In this document: positions 32,435 to 39,840 of the stretch, piece by piece
Layout of the letters: the number at the start of each line of letters is the position of its first letter
Position numbering within the stretch: the first letter of the stretch is position 1
Assembly: GCA_049514335.1 (NCBI GenBank)
Contig: JBEKVE010000013.1
Coordinates: 1 to 41,577, forward strand
Reading direction: 5' to 3'
Origin: JBEKVE01 sp049514335
GTDB taxonomy: Bacteria > Actinomycetota > Acidimicrobiia > Acidimicrobiales > UBA8190
DNA length: 41,577 nt
Made by a program: the position numbers and the translations under genes
The notes under the pieces: generated by a model
The model's input: the letters and a program-made list of their open reading frames with translations, nothing else
Database searches by the model: none
What the model was told of the DNA's origin: nothing

Positions 32435-34153
32435 GTGCGCGCGATGCCAGCCACACCGAGAGCCGTGCTCGTGGTCATGGCGCTGTCGCTCCTGGCGGCG
32501 TGCTCGGGAGCGACCACGGCGGGCGGGCACAGCACCACCTCGTCGACACCGGCCGGTGCGACGACGTCGCCCACGACGACTGTCCCTGCCACGTCGATCC
32601 CGCTGGCCGCTGACCCGGCGACCGGGCCGGCCGGGCCACTCAGCTCCCCCGGAGGGGCCGATCTCCAGGACCGCTACGGCCGGGCCGTGCTCATGCACGG
32701 CGTGGACCTCGTGTACAAGGTGCCCCCCTTCGAGGTGACGGTGAGCGGCACCGGGCCCAACGTCCTGACGCTTCCCGAGGTGCAGCGCATGGCTTCGCTC
32801 GGCTTCGACGTGGTGCGTCTGGGCATCATCTGGAAGGGGCTCGAGCCGGGCACCGCACCCCTGAACGACCCCGCCATCTGCGCGCCCGGCAAGCCCCGGG
32901 GATCAGGCGCCGGCCAGTTCGACGCGGCGGTGTTCGACGCATACCTCCAACGGCTCGACGCCACCGTGGCGCTGCTCGGCAGCTACGGCATCTACTCGCT
33001 CATCGACATGCACCAGGACGTCTACAACGAGGTGTTCGGGGGCGAGGGGGCTCCCGACTGGGCGGTGTGCACCGACGGAGCGAGACCGGCCCCCAAGCTG
33101 AACGTCCCCGACTGGAGTGTCAACCTGCACGGCCCGGGCGTGGTTGCCGCCTACTCGCACTTCTGGGACAACAACGTGGTCGGAGACCTACAGGGTCAGT
33201 TCGACGATCTGTGGGCGCGGGTGGCGGCGCACTTCCGGGACAATCCGTGGGTCATCGGCTACGACCCTTTCAACGAGCCCTACGGGCCAGGCGTGCCACC
33301 CACCGGCACCGGGGTGCAGTTCGACGCCGAGCTGCAGTGCTTCTATGCCGGCCGGGCCCATCCGGGGGTGAATCAGGCTGGAGCCAGGATCTCGTGCCCG
33401 GCCGACGACCCCGAGGTCGGCGTCATCCCCCGCATCGAGGCCGCCGATCCCAACCATCTCGTCTTCTACGAGGGCAACTACGCCACCGATTCAGGGCCGG
33501 TCAACCACATCGGCCCCATGCCCTTCCCCCGCCTGGTGCTCAACTTCCACGACTACTGCTTCCTCCACGTGCCGAACGGTCCCGAACCGCCCACCTACGC
33601 GGCGGTGTGCGGCCCGACCGAGAACGTGGTGTTCGACGAGCACGCCACCCAACGGGCCCGCGACGCCACCACCGAGCAGCCCGGAGGTCCGGCCTGGCTC
33701 CTCACCGAGTTCGGCGCCACCACCGACGCGTCCGACCTGGGGCGGATCACCGCCGACGCCGACAGCCATCTCACAGGGTGGATCTACTGGCAGTGGCTCG
33801 ACTACGACGACCCGACCGGCTCGCACGACTCGGGGCTGTGGCCACCGACCCCACCCACCCCCGCCATGCTCCAGGTGCTGTCGCGCACCTACGCGTCGGC
33901 GATCGCCGGACAGCCCACGGCCACGTCGTTCGACCCCACCACCGGCCGCTTCACCCTGGCGTACCGGGCCGATCCCCGTATCACCGAGCCCACGGTCATC
34001 TCCGTGCCCGTGTCCATGCACTACCCGGCGGGCTACTGCGCCGTCGCCACAGGTGCCCACGTCGTGTCGGCGCCGGGTGCATCCTTCGTCGACGTCGACA
34101 ACGATCCGTCCGCCGGCGACGTCACCGTGACGATCACGGCCGGGCACTGCTGA
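32435..34153 (+). CDS. GH5 family glycoside hydrolase, endoglycoceramidase/cellulase-like lipoprotein
   Basis: About 572 residues with lipobox LLAAC (Cys23) and a Ser/Thr linker to about residue 70. The catalytic barrel starts with GGADLQDRYGRAVLMHGVDLV. LGIIWKGLEPG and LIDMHQDVYNEVFGG are typical of endoglycoceramidase-like GH5 proteins. The acid/base Glu is in GYDPFNEPYG (about residue 285) and the nucleophile in WLLTEFGATT (about 427); WIYWQWLDYDD follows as strand 8. A C-terminal beta domain (about 475-572) matches the glycoside-binding tail of that group. Endoglycoceramidases cut the sugar from ceramide, and bacterial relatives also act on other glycosides. Start: GTG 32435 is 5 nt after AAGGGGG; ATG 32444 and GTG 32429 are alternatives. 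Confidence 0.9.
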   Translation: MRAMPATPRAVLVVMALSLLAACSGATTAGGHSTTSSTPAGATTSPTTTVPATSIPLAADPATGPAGPLSSPGGADLQDRYGRAVLMHGVDLVYKVPPFEVTVSGTGPNVLTLPEVQRMASLGFDVVRLGIIWKGLEPGTAPLNDPAICAPGKPRGSGAGQFDAAVFDAYLQRLDATVALLGSYGIYSLIDMHQDVYNEVFGGEGAPDWAVCTDGARPAPKLNVPDWSVNLHGPGVVAAYSHFWDNNVVGDLQGQFDDLWARVAAHFRDNPWVIGYDPFNEPYGPGVPPTGTGVQFDAELQCFYAGRAHPGVNQAGARISCPADDPEVGVIPRIEAADPNHLVFYEGNYATDSGPVNHIGPMPFPRLVLNFHDYCFLHVPNGPEPPTYAAVCGPTENVVFDEHATQRARDATTEQPGGPAWLLTEFGATTDASDLGRITADADSHLTGWIYWQWLDYDDPTGSHDSGLWPPTPPTPAMLQVLSRTYASAIAGQPTATSFDPTTGRFTLAYRADPRITEPTVISVPVSMHYPAGYCAVATGAHVVSAPGASFVDVDNDPSAGDVTVTITAGHC

Positions 34154-34186
34154 CGCCGGGCACTGCTGACGCCGGGCACTGCTGAC
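34139..34186. repeat. 16-bp tandem repeat, three copies, across the GH5-like stop codon
   Basis: GCCGGGCACTGCTGAC repeats at 34139, 34155 and 34171. The first copy encodes the last residues and TGA stop of the hydrolase. Copies appear identical, so slippage is likely; because the stop lies in the first copy, copy number should not change the protein. Confidence 0.9.
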
Positions 34187-34222
34187 GCCGGTCGGGACTG
34201 ACACCCGGGCGGGGCCCGTGCC

Positions 34223-36358
34223 ATGCTCGGGCCGATGCCCGCCGACCTCGAGCCGACCGGCCACCCGCGCCTGGCCGGCCTGGCCACGTTGGTCACGGGG
34301 CGCCTGGCCAGCTGGGTGGGTGTCACCTTCTGGTTGGCGGTGGTCGCCGCCGCCTTTCCCTTCGCCGCCAAGCTGGGATCGGTCGAGACCAGCCGCCTCA
34401 CCGAGTTCCTCCCCGCCGGTGCCGCCTCGACCCGAGCGCTGCAGCTCGACCAGCGGTTCCCGTCGGGCCGGGCCCTGCAGGCCGAGGTGGTCTTCTTCCG
34501 GGGCTCGGGACTCACTGCGCACGACCTGGCCCGCGTGGACGAGGAGCGGAGCACGCTCGTCAGCCGGCTGGGACGGGACATCGGCAGCCCGTCGGGCGTC
34601 GCTGCTGCGCCCGACGGCAAGGTGGCGGTGATCACCGTGCCCGTCCCGGGCGGGGAGCTCGCCGTGGAACACACGCTCACCCTGATGCGAGCCGCCGTCG
34701 GTGACGGCAGCGGGGGCCTCGAGATACGCGTGACGGGCGAGGCGGCCATCCAGGCCGACCTGCTCGGCGCCTTCTCAGGGGCGAGCCTCTTGCTCCTCGT
34801 GGCCACGGCCGGGCTCGTGGTGGTGCTGTTGGCGGCCACGTACAGAAGCCCCGTGCTGTGGGTGGTCCCCGTCGCCTGCGTGGGCATCGCCGAGGCCATG
34901 GCCCAAGCCGTGATCTACGGCGTGGCGCGCGCCGGTGTCACCGTGAACGGACAGAGCACGGCGCTCGTGACCGTGATCGTGTTCGGTGCGGGGACGGACT
35001 ACGCCTTGCTGCTCACCGCCCGCTACCGCGAGGAGCTGCGCCGCCACAGCGAGCACCGTGTGGCCATGATGGTGGCCTGGCGGCGCGCCGCGCCCGCCAT
35101 CGCCGCCTCGGCTGCCACGGTGGCGGCCACCCTGGCGTGCCTGCTCCCGGCCCAACTCACCTTGACGGCGGACTTCGGCGTCGTCGGCATCGTGGGCGTG
35201 CTGTGCGCGGCGGTGGCGGTGCTCGGGGCCTACCCGGCGTTGCTCCTCGTCATGGGGCGCGGCGTGTTCTGGCCCGCCGTTCCCCGCCACGCGCCCGAGT
35301 TCGTGCAACGGGGGGTGTGGGCCCGGCTGGGCCGCATGGTGAGCCGGGGCCAGCGGCCGGTCTGGGTGTCGGGATTCGTGCTCCTGGGCGGTGCCGCGGT
35401 GGCGCTGATCACGGTCAACACCAACGTGTCGTCGCTGAACGAGCTGTCGGCCTCGGCGCCGTCGGTGCAGGGCTACGCCCTCCTCGAGGGGAACCTCCCG
35501 CCCGGCGAGGTATCGCCCGTCGACGTCATCGTCACCGACGCGTCGTACCTCCCCGCTGTCCGCCACGCCCTGTCGGCGCTCCCGGTCACCGCCACCGAGG
35601 GGCAGGCCGAGCACGCCGACGGCATGGCGCGCTTCGACCTCATCCTGTCGGTGAAACCCACTGGGGCCCCGGGGTTCGCCGCCGTCCGAGCACTTCGCGC
35701 CGCCGCCGCCGATGTCGCCCCCGGGCACGTCGTGATCGGGGGTCAGACCGCCGAGGACCTCGACACGGCCGACGCGTCGCACCACGACACGGTGTTCATC
35801 GTTCCGAGCGCCCTGGCGGTGGTGCTGCTCGTGCTGTGGCTCGTGCTCAGGGCCGTGCTCGGACCGGTCCTGCTGGTGGCGGCGGTGGTGGTGACCTTCG
35901 CCGCCGCCCTGGGTCTGGGGTCGGCCATCTTCGTGCCTCTCCTCAACCTGCCCGGCATCGATCCGACCGTTCCTCTGCTCACCTTCGTCTTCCTCGTCGC
36001 CTTGGGGGTCGACTACAACATCTTCCTCCTCACGAGGATCCGGGAGGAGGTACTGCGCCACGGGGTCACGGAGGGGGTACGCACCGGGGTGGCGAGCACC
36101 GGCGGGGTGCTCACGTCGGCAGGCCTCATCTTGGCGGGGACGTTCTCGGTCCTCGCCGTCCTCCCCATCGTGGCGTCGCGCGAGATCGGCATCATCGTCG
36201 CCATCGGCGTCCTGGCCGACACCTTCCTGGTGCGCACGGTCCTGGTCCCGATGCTCGTGGCCGATGCCGGCGCCCGCTTCTGGTGGCCGACGCGCGTTCC
36301 CCCCTCCGTCACGGCGGAGGTGGTCCGACCGCGCCGGCGGTTGCTGCGGCGGAACTGA
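34223..36358 (+). CDS. MMPL/RND family transporter
   Basis: A 711-residue membrane protein with the RND layout: one membrane span near residue 35, a first extracytoplasmic domain (about 50-180), five or six spans (about 185-360), a span near 385, a second extracytoplasmic domain (about 400-530) and a terminal span bundle (530-690). The paired signatures FGAGTDYALLLTARYREEL and GVDYNIFLLTRIREE mark the two halves; the Asp residues are the proton-relay sites of MmpL proteins. Such transporters export lipids or siderophores in actinobacteria. Length is near that of short MmpL proteins. Start ATG 34223 or ATG 34235. No lipid biosynthesis genes adjoin, so the cargo is unknown. Confidence 0.94.
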   Translation: MLGPMPADLEPTGHPRLAGLATLVTGRLASWVGVTFWLAVVAAAFPFAAKLGSVETSRLTEFLPAGAASTRALQLDQRFPSGRALQAEVVFFRGSGLTAHDLARVDEERSTLVSRLGRDIGSPSGVAAAPDGKVAVITVPVPGGELAVEHTLTLMRAAVGDGSGGLEIRVTGEAAIQADLLGAFSGASLLLLVATAGLVVVLLAATYRSPVLWVVPVACVGIAEAMAQAVIYGVARAGVTVNGQSTALVTVIVFGAGTDYALLLTARYREELRRHSEHRVAMMVAWRRAAPAIAASAATVAATLACLLPAQLTLTADFGVVGIVGVLCAAVAVLGAYPALLLVMGRGVFWPAVPRHAPEFVQRGVWARLGRMVSRGQRPVWVSGFVLLGGAAVALITVNTNVSSLNELSASAPSVQGYALLEGNLPPGEVSPVDVIVTDASYLPAVRHALSALPVTATEGQAEHADGMARFDLILSVKPTGAPGFAAVRALRAAAADVAPGHVVIGGQTAEDLDTADASHHDTVFIVPSALAVVLLVLWLVLRAVLGPVLLVAAVVVTFAAALGLGSAIFVPLLNLPGIDPTVPLLTFVFLVALGVDYNIFLLTRIREEVLRHGVTEGVRTGVASTGGVLTSAGLILAGTFSVLAVLPIVASREIGIIVAIGVLADTFLVRTVLVPMLVADAGARFWWPTRVPPSVTAEVVRPRRRLLRRN

Positions 36359-36386
36359 GGTCCGGGTGGTGACGGTCCGTGCGGTC

Positions 36387-36413
36387 GCCACCGGGCTCGC
36401 CGTAGCGGGTGGC
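36387..36413. terminator. Hairpin between convergent transporter genes
   Basis: GCCACC (36387-36392) and GGTGGC (36408-36413) form a 6-bp stem with a 15-nt loop in the 56-bp gap between the MMPL and FtsX-type genes. Weak bidirectional terminator candidate. Confidence 0.3.
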
Positions 36414-36414
36414 C

Positions 36415-38943
36415 TCACTCCCCCCGCAACAGGATGGCCGTGGGGGTGCGCGCCGCGATGCGCCCCGGAACGGCGGCCACGAGGTTGGCGAAGACCAGCG
36501 CTCCCACCGCCACCAGGACCATGGACAGCACCGGGACGGTGGGGTCGGGGACAGCCGATATCCCCCGCGCGAACAGCGTCCACAGCCACCGCCCCAAGGC
36601 GATGCCGAGCGGGAGACCGACGATCACGCCGATGGCGGCGGACACCGAGGACTGCCACACGACGGTCGCCGCCAGCTGCCGCTCGGTGAACCCGAGCGCC
36701 TTCAACAGCGCCAGCTCGCTCCGGCGGCGGCGGACCGACGCCACCAGGGTCAAGCCGAGCGCCCCCAGTGCGCCCGCCCCCAGCAGCCCGGCGAGCACGA
36801 AGGCCGTGGACCCGACGGAGCGGTAGTCGGCGATCTCGGCTGGACGCAGCAGTGACACCACACCGCTCGGCGGGGCCTCACCGAGAGCCGAGTGACCGAG
36901 GGCGCTGTCGATGCGGTGGAGCGACGCCAGGGCCTTGGCCGGCGCCACGCCGGGCCGGACGGTCACGAAGACGGCGTTCGGCCCGGGGATGGGGCTTCCC
37001 TGCTGGTTCAGCTCGGCGGGGGGGAACAGCGACGGCGAGACGACGGCTCCCGTGCCCATCTGGAGCGCGGGATCACCGGAGCCACCGATGGTGGGCATCG
37101 TCGCCGTCCCCACGATCCGCAGCGCCATCGACGCCCGCCCCCCGGTGTTGACCATGACGGTGTCGCCCAGGTGCTTGTGCAACTGGGCCAGGGTGGCGGA
37201 GCCGAGCACGATCTGCCGGGCCGACTGCAGCGGGTGGCCGGACAGAAGTGCCGGTTGCACCGCGGCATTGGGATCGAGCGCCAGCGCCGGCGCCGACTGG
37301 CCATCGAGCTCGACGTCCTCGAAGTACACACCGGTCCAGTGGGCGAGGTCGTGGTCGTGGTCGAACAGCGCCGCGGTCTGGGCGGCGGGCATGTCCTCGG
37401 CGCCCGAGAAGCCCGCCAGCATGGCGTAGTCCCAATTCCAGCCGTACAGGGCGGGGCGCGACACGAGGGCGTTCAGGCTGGCACCGAAGGTGACGGACGT
37501 CACGATGACGAGAACGGCGAGCACGGCGCCGAGCACGGCGGAGCGCACCGACGCCGCGTCGCGGCCCGCACCGGCGCCCAGGGCCGAACGGATGCCGCTC
37601 ACCGCCGCGGGGGGGAGCCCGACGGCCGCGGCGGCACGCGCCACGCTCGAGTCACGCTCCGCCGCGCCCCGCCGGGCCACGGCGCGCTGTGGGGCGGCGC
37701 GGAACACGCTCAGCACCGCGACGGCACCGAGACCCACCACGAGCACGCCGAAGCCGGCGGCGAGGACGGTCCAGTCGAAGGCGATGCCGGGGTCGGGATA
37801 GACGGGTCGGACCGCTCCCACCGGCGCCAGGGGCGACAACGCCACCGCCACCACCACGGCCAGGACCGCCCCGGCGACGACGGCGCCGAGGATCCCGACG
37901 AGCCCGTCTGCCGCCGTCATGGCCGGGCCCGCCCCCAGGGCGCGCAGCACCGCCACGTCGCCGGCGTTGCGGCGGGTGATGCGGGAGACGACGAGGCCCC
38001 CGATCACGAGTGCGGCCAGCGCGGCGATGATGCCGAAGGCGCCGAAGGCGATGGACACGGGACGGGCCACCCGCTGCGCCTTGGCGACCGTGGGGCCATC
38101 GGTCTGTCCACCGCCCGGGGGCCCGAGACTCGTGCTGGGCAGGATCTTCCCCACCGCCGAGGCGACGGCGGCAAGGTGGCGGGAGCCGCCGTCGAGCTGC
38201 AGGGCCACGTAGGAGTAGTAGGCGCAACAGGTGGCCAGGCGGCGGGTGAGCGCCGGGGTCACCACGGCCAGCTGGTCGCCGAGCGCGGCGTCGTCGTCCT
38301 GGATCACCTGCTGGCTCGCCTCGATGATCCCCACCAGCTTCATGTCGACGGCCAGATAGGGCTTGGCGCCGGGGTACCCGGTGAAGGTGGGCGACGCCGT
38401 CTGGGTATCGGTGAAGAAGCCGAGCGGCAGCGTCGACCCGATGTGCAGCCCGTACTCCTGGGCGCCGCTTGCCGACATGACGAACTCGTCGATGCGGCGC
38501 GGATCGGCCATGCGCCCCCGCAGCAGCTTCACGCGGTCGATGCTGAGATACTCCCCGTTCAGGCCACCCTCGAAGGAAGGGGGGGCCTCCCCCGGCACGG
38601 CGTTCATGGGCAGGGGCCGCAGCGGCTGCAACGTTCCGTCGAACCCGACCACGACGGCGGAGCGCTCCACGTACCGGACCCGGGCGATGGCCCGGTTGAC
38701 GCGGGCGGAATAGCCGATGTTGGTGCTCGGCGCGAACTCGGTGAAGAACTGCACCTCCGACGGGTTGGTGCTGGCCAGGTAGACGGGGAACGAGGACTGG
38801 GTGCGACGGGCTCCGGCAATGGCCCCCATGGCCACGCCCCCCACCACGCCCACCAGGAGGACCAGTGCCAGGTAGGCACCGCGTCGTCGACCGACCGTGG
38901 CCCGCAAGCGGTAGACAGCCAGCCGCAGCGCGCGCCCGGTCAC
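36415..38943 (-). CDS. FtsX-like ABC transporter permease (MacB/LolC type), ten-span
   Basis: An 842-residue membrane protein. After an N-terminal span (residues 20-45, YLALVLLVGVVGGVAMGAI) comes an extracytoplasmic domain of about 230 residues. Three spans follow near 285-400 (FGAFGIIAALAALVIGGLVVSRI, then further hydrophobic blocks), a second extracytoplasmic domain, and a C-terminal three-span FtsX module (ALGLTLVASVRRRRSELALLKALGFTERQLAATV). The conserved R-R-R-x-E-L-x-L-L-K-A-L-G cytoplasmic loop is the ATPase contact. Such permeases act with a LolD-like ATPase in lipoprotein, peptide or lipid extraction. No ATPase gene is adjacent in this window. The start is GTG 38943; no strong ribosome-binding site is seen. 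Confidence 0.92.
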   Translation of the reverse strand: MTGRALRLAVYRLRATVGRRRGAYLALVLLVGVVGGVAMGAIAGARRTQSSFPVYLASTNPSEVQFFTEFAPSTNIGYSARVNRAIARVRYVERSAVVVGFDGTLQPLRPLPMNAVPGEAPPSFEGGLNGEYLSIDRVKLLRGRMADPRRIDEFVMSASGAQEYGLHIGSTLPLGFFTDTQTASPTFTGYPGAKPYLAVDMKLVGIIEASQQVIQDDDAALGDQLAVVTPALTRRLATCCAYYSYVALQLDGGSRHLAAVASAVGKILPSTSLGPPGGGQTDGPTVAKAQRVARPVSIAFGAFGIIAALAALVIGGLVVSRITRRNAGDVAVLRALGAGPAMTAADGLVGILGAVVAGAVLAVVVAVALSPLAPVGAVRPVYPDPGIAFDWTVLAAGFGVLVVGLGAVAVLSVFRAAPQRAVARRGAAERDSSVARAAAAVGLPPAAVSGIRSALGAGAGRDAASVRSAVLGAVLAVLVIVTSVTFGASLNALVSRPALYGWNWDYAMLAGFSGAEDMPAAQTAALFDHDHDLAHWTGVYFEDVELDGQSAPALALDPNAAVQPALLSGHPLQSARQIVLGSATLAQLHKHLGDTVMVNTGGRASMALRIVGTATMPTIGGSGDPALQMGTGAVVSPSLFPPAELNQQGSPIPGPNAVFVTVRPGVAPAKALASLHRIDSALGHSALGEAPPSGVVSLLRPAEIADYRSVGSTAFVLAGLLGAGALGALGLTLVASVRRRRSELALLKALGFTERQLAATVVWQSSVSAAIGVIVGLPLGIALGRWLWTLFARGISAVPDPTVPVLSMVLVAVGALVFANLVAAVPGRIAARTPTAILLRGE

Positions 38944-39126
38944 GGCCCACCCAACGGTCGCACCCTCACCTTCCCGTCACCCCGCTCGTCGGTTCCGCCC
39001 GGTCGCCCCCTGCGCAGTGTGATGCACCGGGACCCGGGCGCCAAGGCGGTCAGCCTGCGTCCCGACCCGGGTGCCAGCACCACGTCCCCCGGACCAGGGC
39101 GGGGCCCGGCGGCGATTGTCTATCTT

Positions 39127-39840
39127 GTGGACCTGCACACTCGTCGGTTCGGTCAAGGACGTGCCGGGTCCCGGGCGCCCGGGGCGCCGGCGCCCGCAGG
39201 TGTGGCCGTGACGCTCGTCCTGGCGACGGTCCTGGCATCGTGTGCCCACGCCGGAGCCGGCTCCCCCCGGCCGGCGACGCCGCCCTCGTCACCGTCGGCG
39301 CCCGCGCCGTCGGGGACGCTCACCGCCTCGACCGGCCCGGCGCCGGTGACGGTGAGCGACAGCGGGGGCTCCACGTTCGCGGTGACCGCCGCCCCGGTGG
39401 TGGTCACGATCGCCGTCACCACCAACTCGTTCCTGTGGAGCTCGGCCCCGGGCCAGACCTTCCTGGCCGACGACCTCACGGTCAAGAACGTCGGCACCGC
39501 ACCCGAGCCCCTGTCGGACTTCGACGACCTGACGAGCGGCCTGGCCGACGACGTGTCGTTCGTCATGAGCACCGCCAACGCCGCCTCGCTCGGCTACTCG
39601 TCGGACTGCGGCGTCGACCCGGTGTACGGGACCTCGCTGTGCCCCATCACCTACGGCCAAGGTCTCACCGTCGACAGTGACTCCGCCGACCACGACAGCC
39701 GCACCCCCCTCGTGCTCGCCCCCGGATCGAGCGCGCGGCTCATCCTCAGCTACGGACCGGTCCTCACCGACGTGGTGCCCTCGGCGGTGTCGGTGTACTT
39801 CGACGGCGGCGAGCCCGTGCCCGCCGATCTGACGCCATGA
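39127..39840 (+). CDS. Predicted lipoprotein, unknown function
   Basis: About 237 residues from GTG 39127, with a basic n-region, hydrophobic VAVTLVLATVLASC and lipobox LASC (Cys39). A Pro/Ser linker precedes a beta-rich domain from about residue 75: TVSDSGGSTFAVTAAPVVVTIAV, DDLTVKNVGTAPEPLSDFDDL, ending LSYGPVLTDVVPSAVSVYFDGG. This resembles DUF4352-like or other Ig-like extracytoplasmic domains with two cysteines (DCGVDP, LCPI) that may pair. The start is uncertain; GTG 39202 would leave too short an n-region. The stop overlaps the rhamnosidase ATG (ATGA), so the two are coupled. Confidence 0.72.
   Translation: MDLHTRRFGQGRAGSRAPGAPAPAGVAVTLVLATVLASCAHAGAGSPRPATPPSSPSAPAPSGTLTASTGPAPVTVSDSGGSTFAVTAAPVVVTIAVTTNSFLWSSAPGQTFLADDLTVKNVGTAPEPLSDFDDLTSGLADDVSFVMSTANAASLGYSSDCGVDPVYGTSLCPITYGQGLTVDSDSADHDSRTPLVLAPGSSARLILSYGPVLTDVVPSAVSVYFDGGEPVPADLTP

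Noticed and set aside
34775..36658. Minus-strand open frame of more than 600 codons opposite the MMPL gene
   Set aside because: Composition is dominated by His, Asp, Gly and Arg, with no recognisable motif, and it opposes clear RND signatures.
36892..39126. Very long plus-strand open frame opposite the FtsX-type permease that runs into the lipoprotein gene
   Set aside because: Only the last 238 codons look like a protein (lipobox and beta domain). The upstream part is low-complexity His/Gly/Arg sequence antisense to conserved membrane segments.
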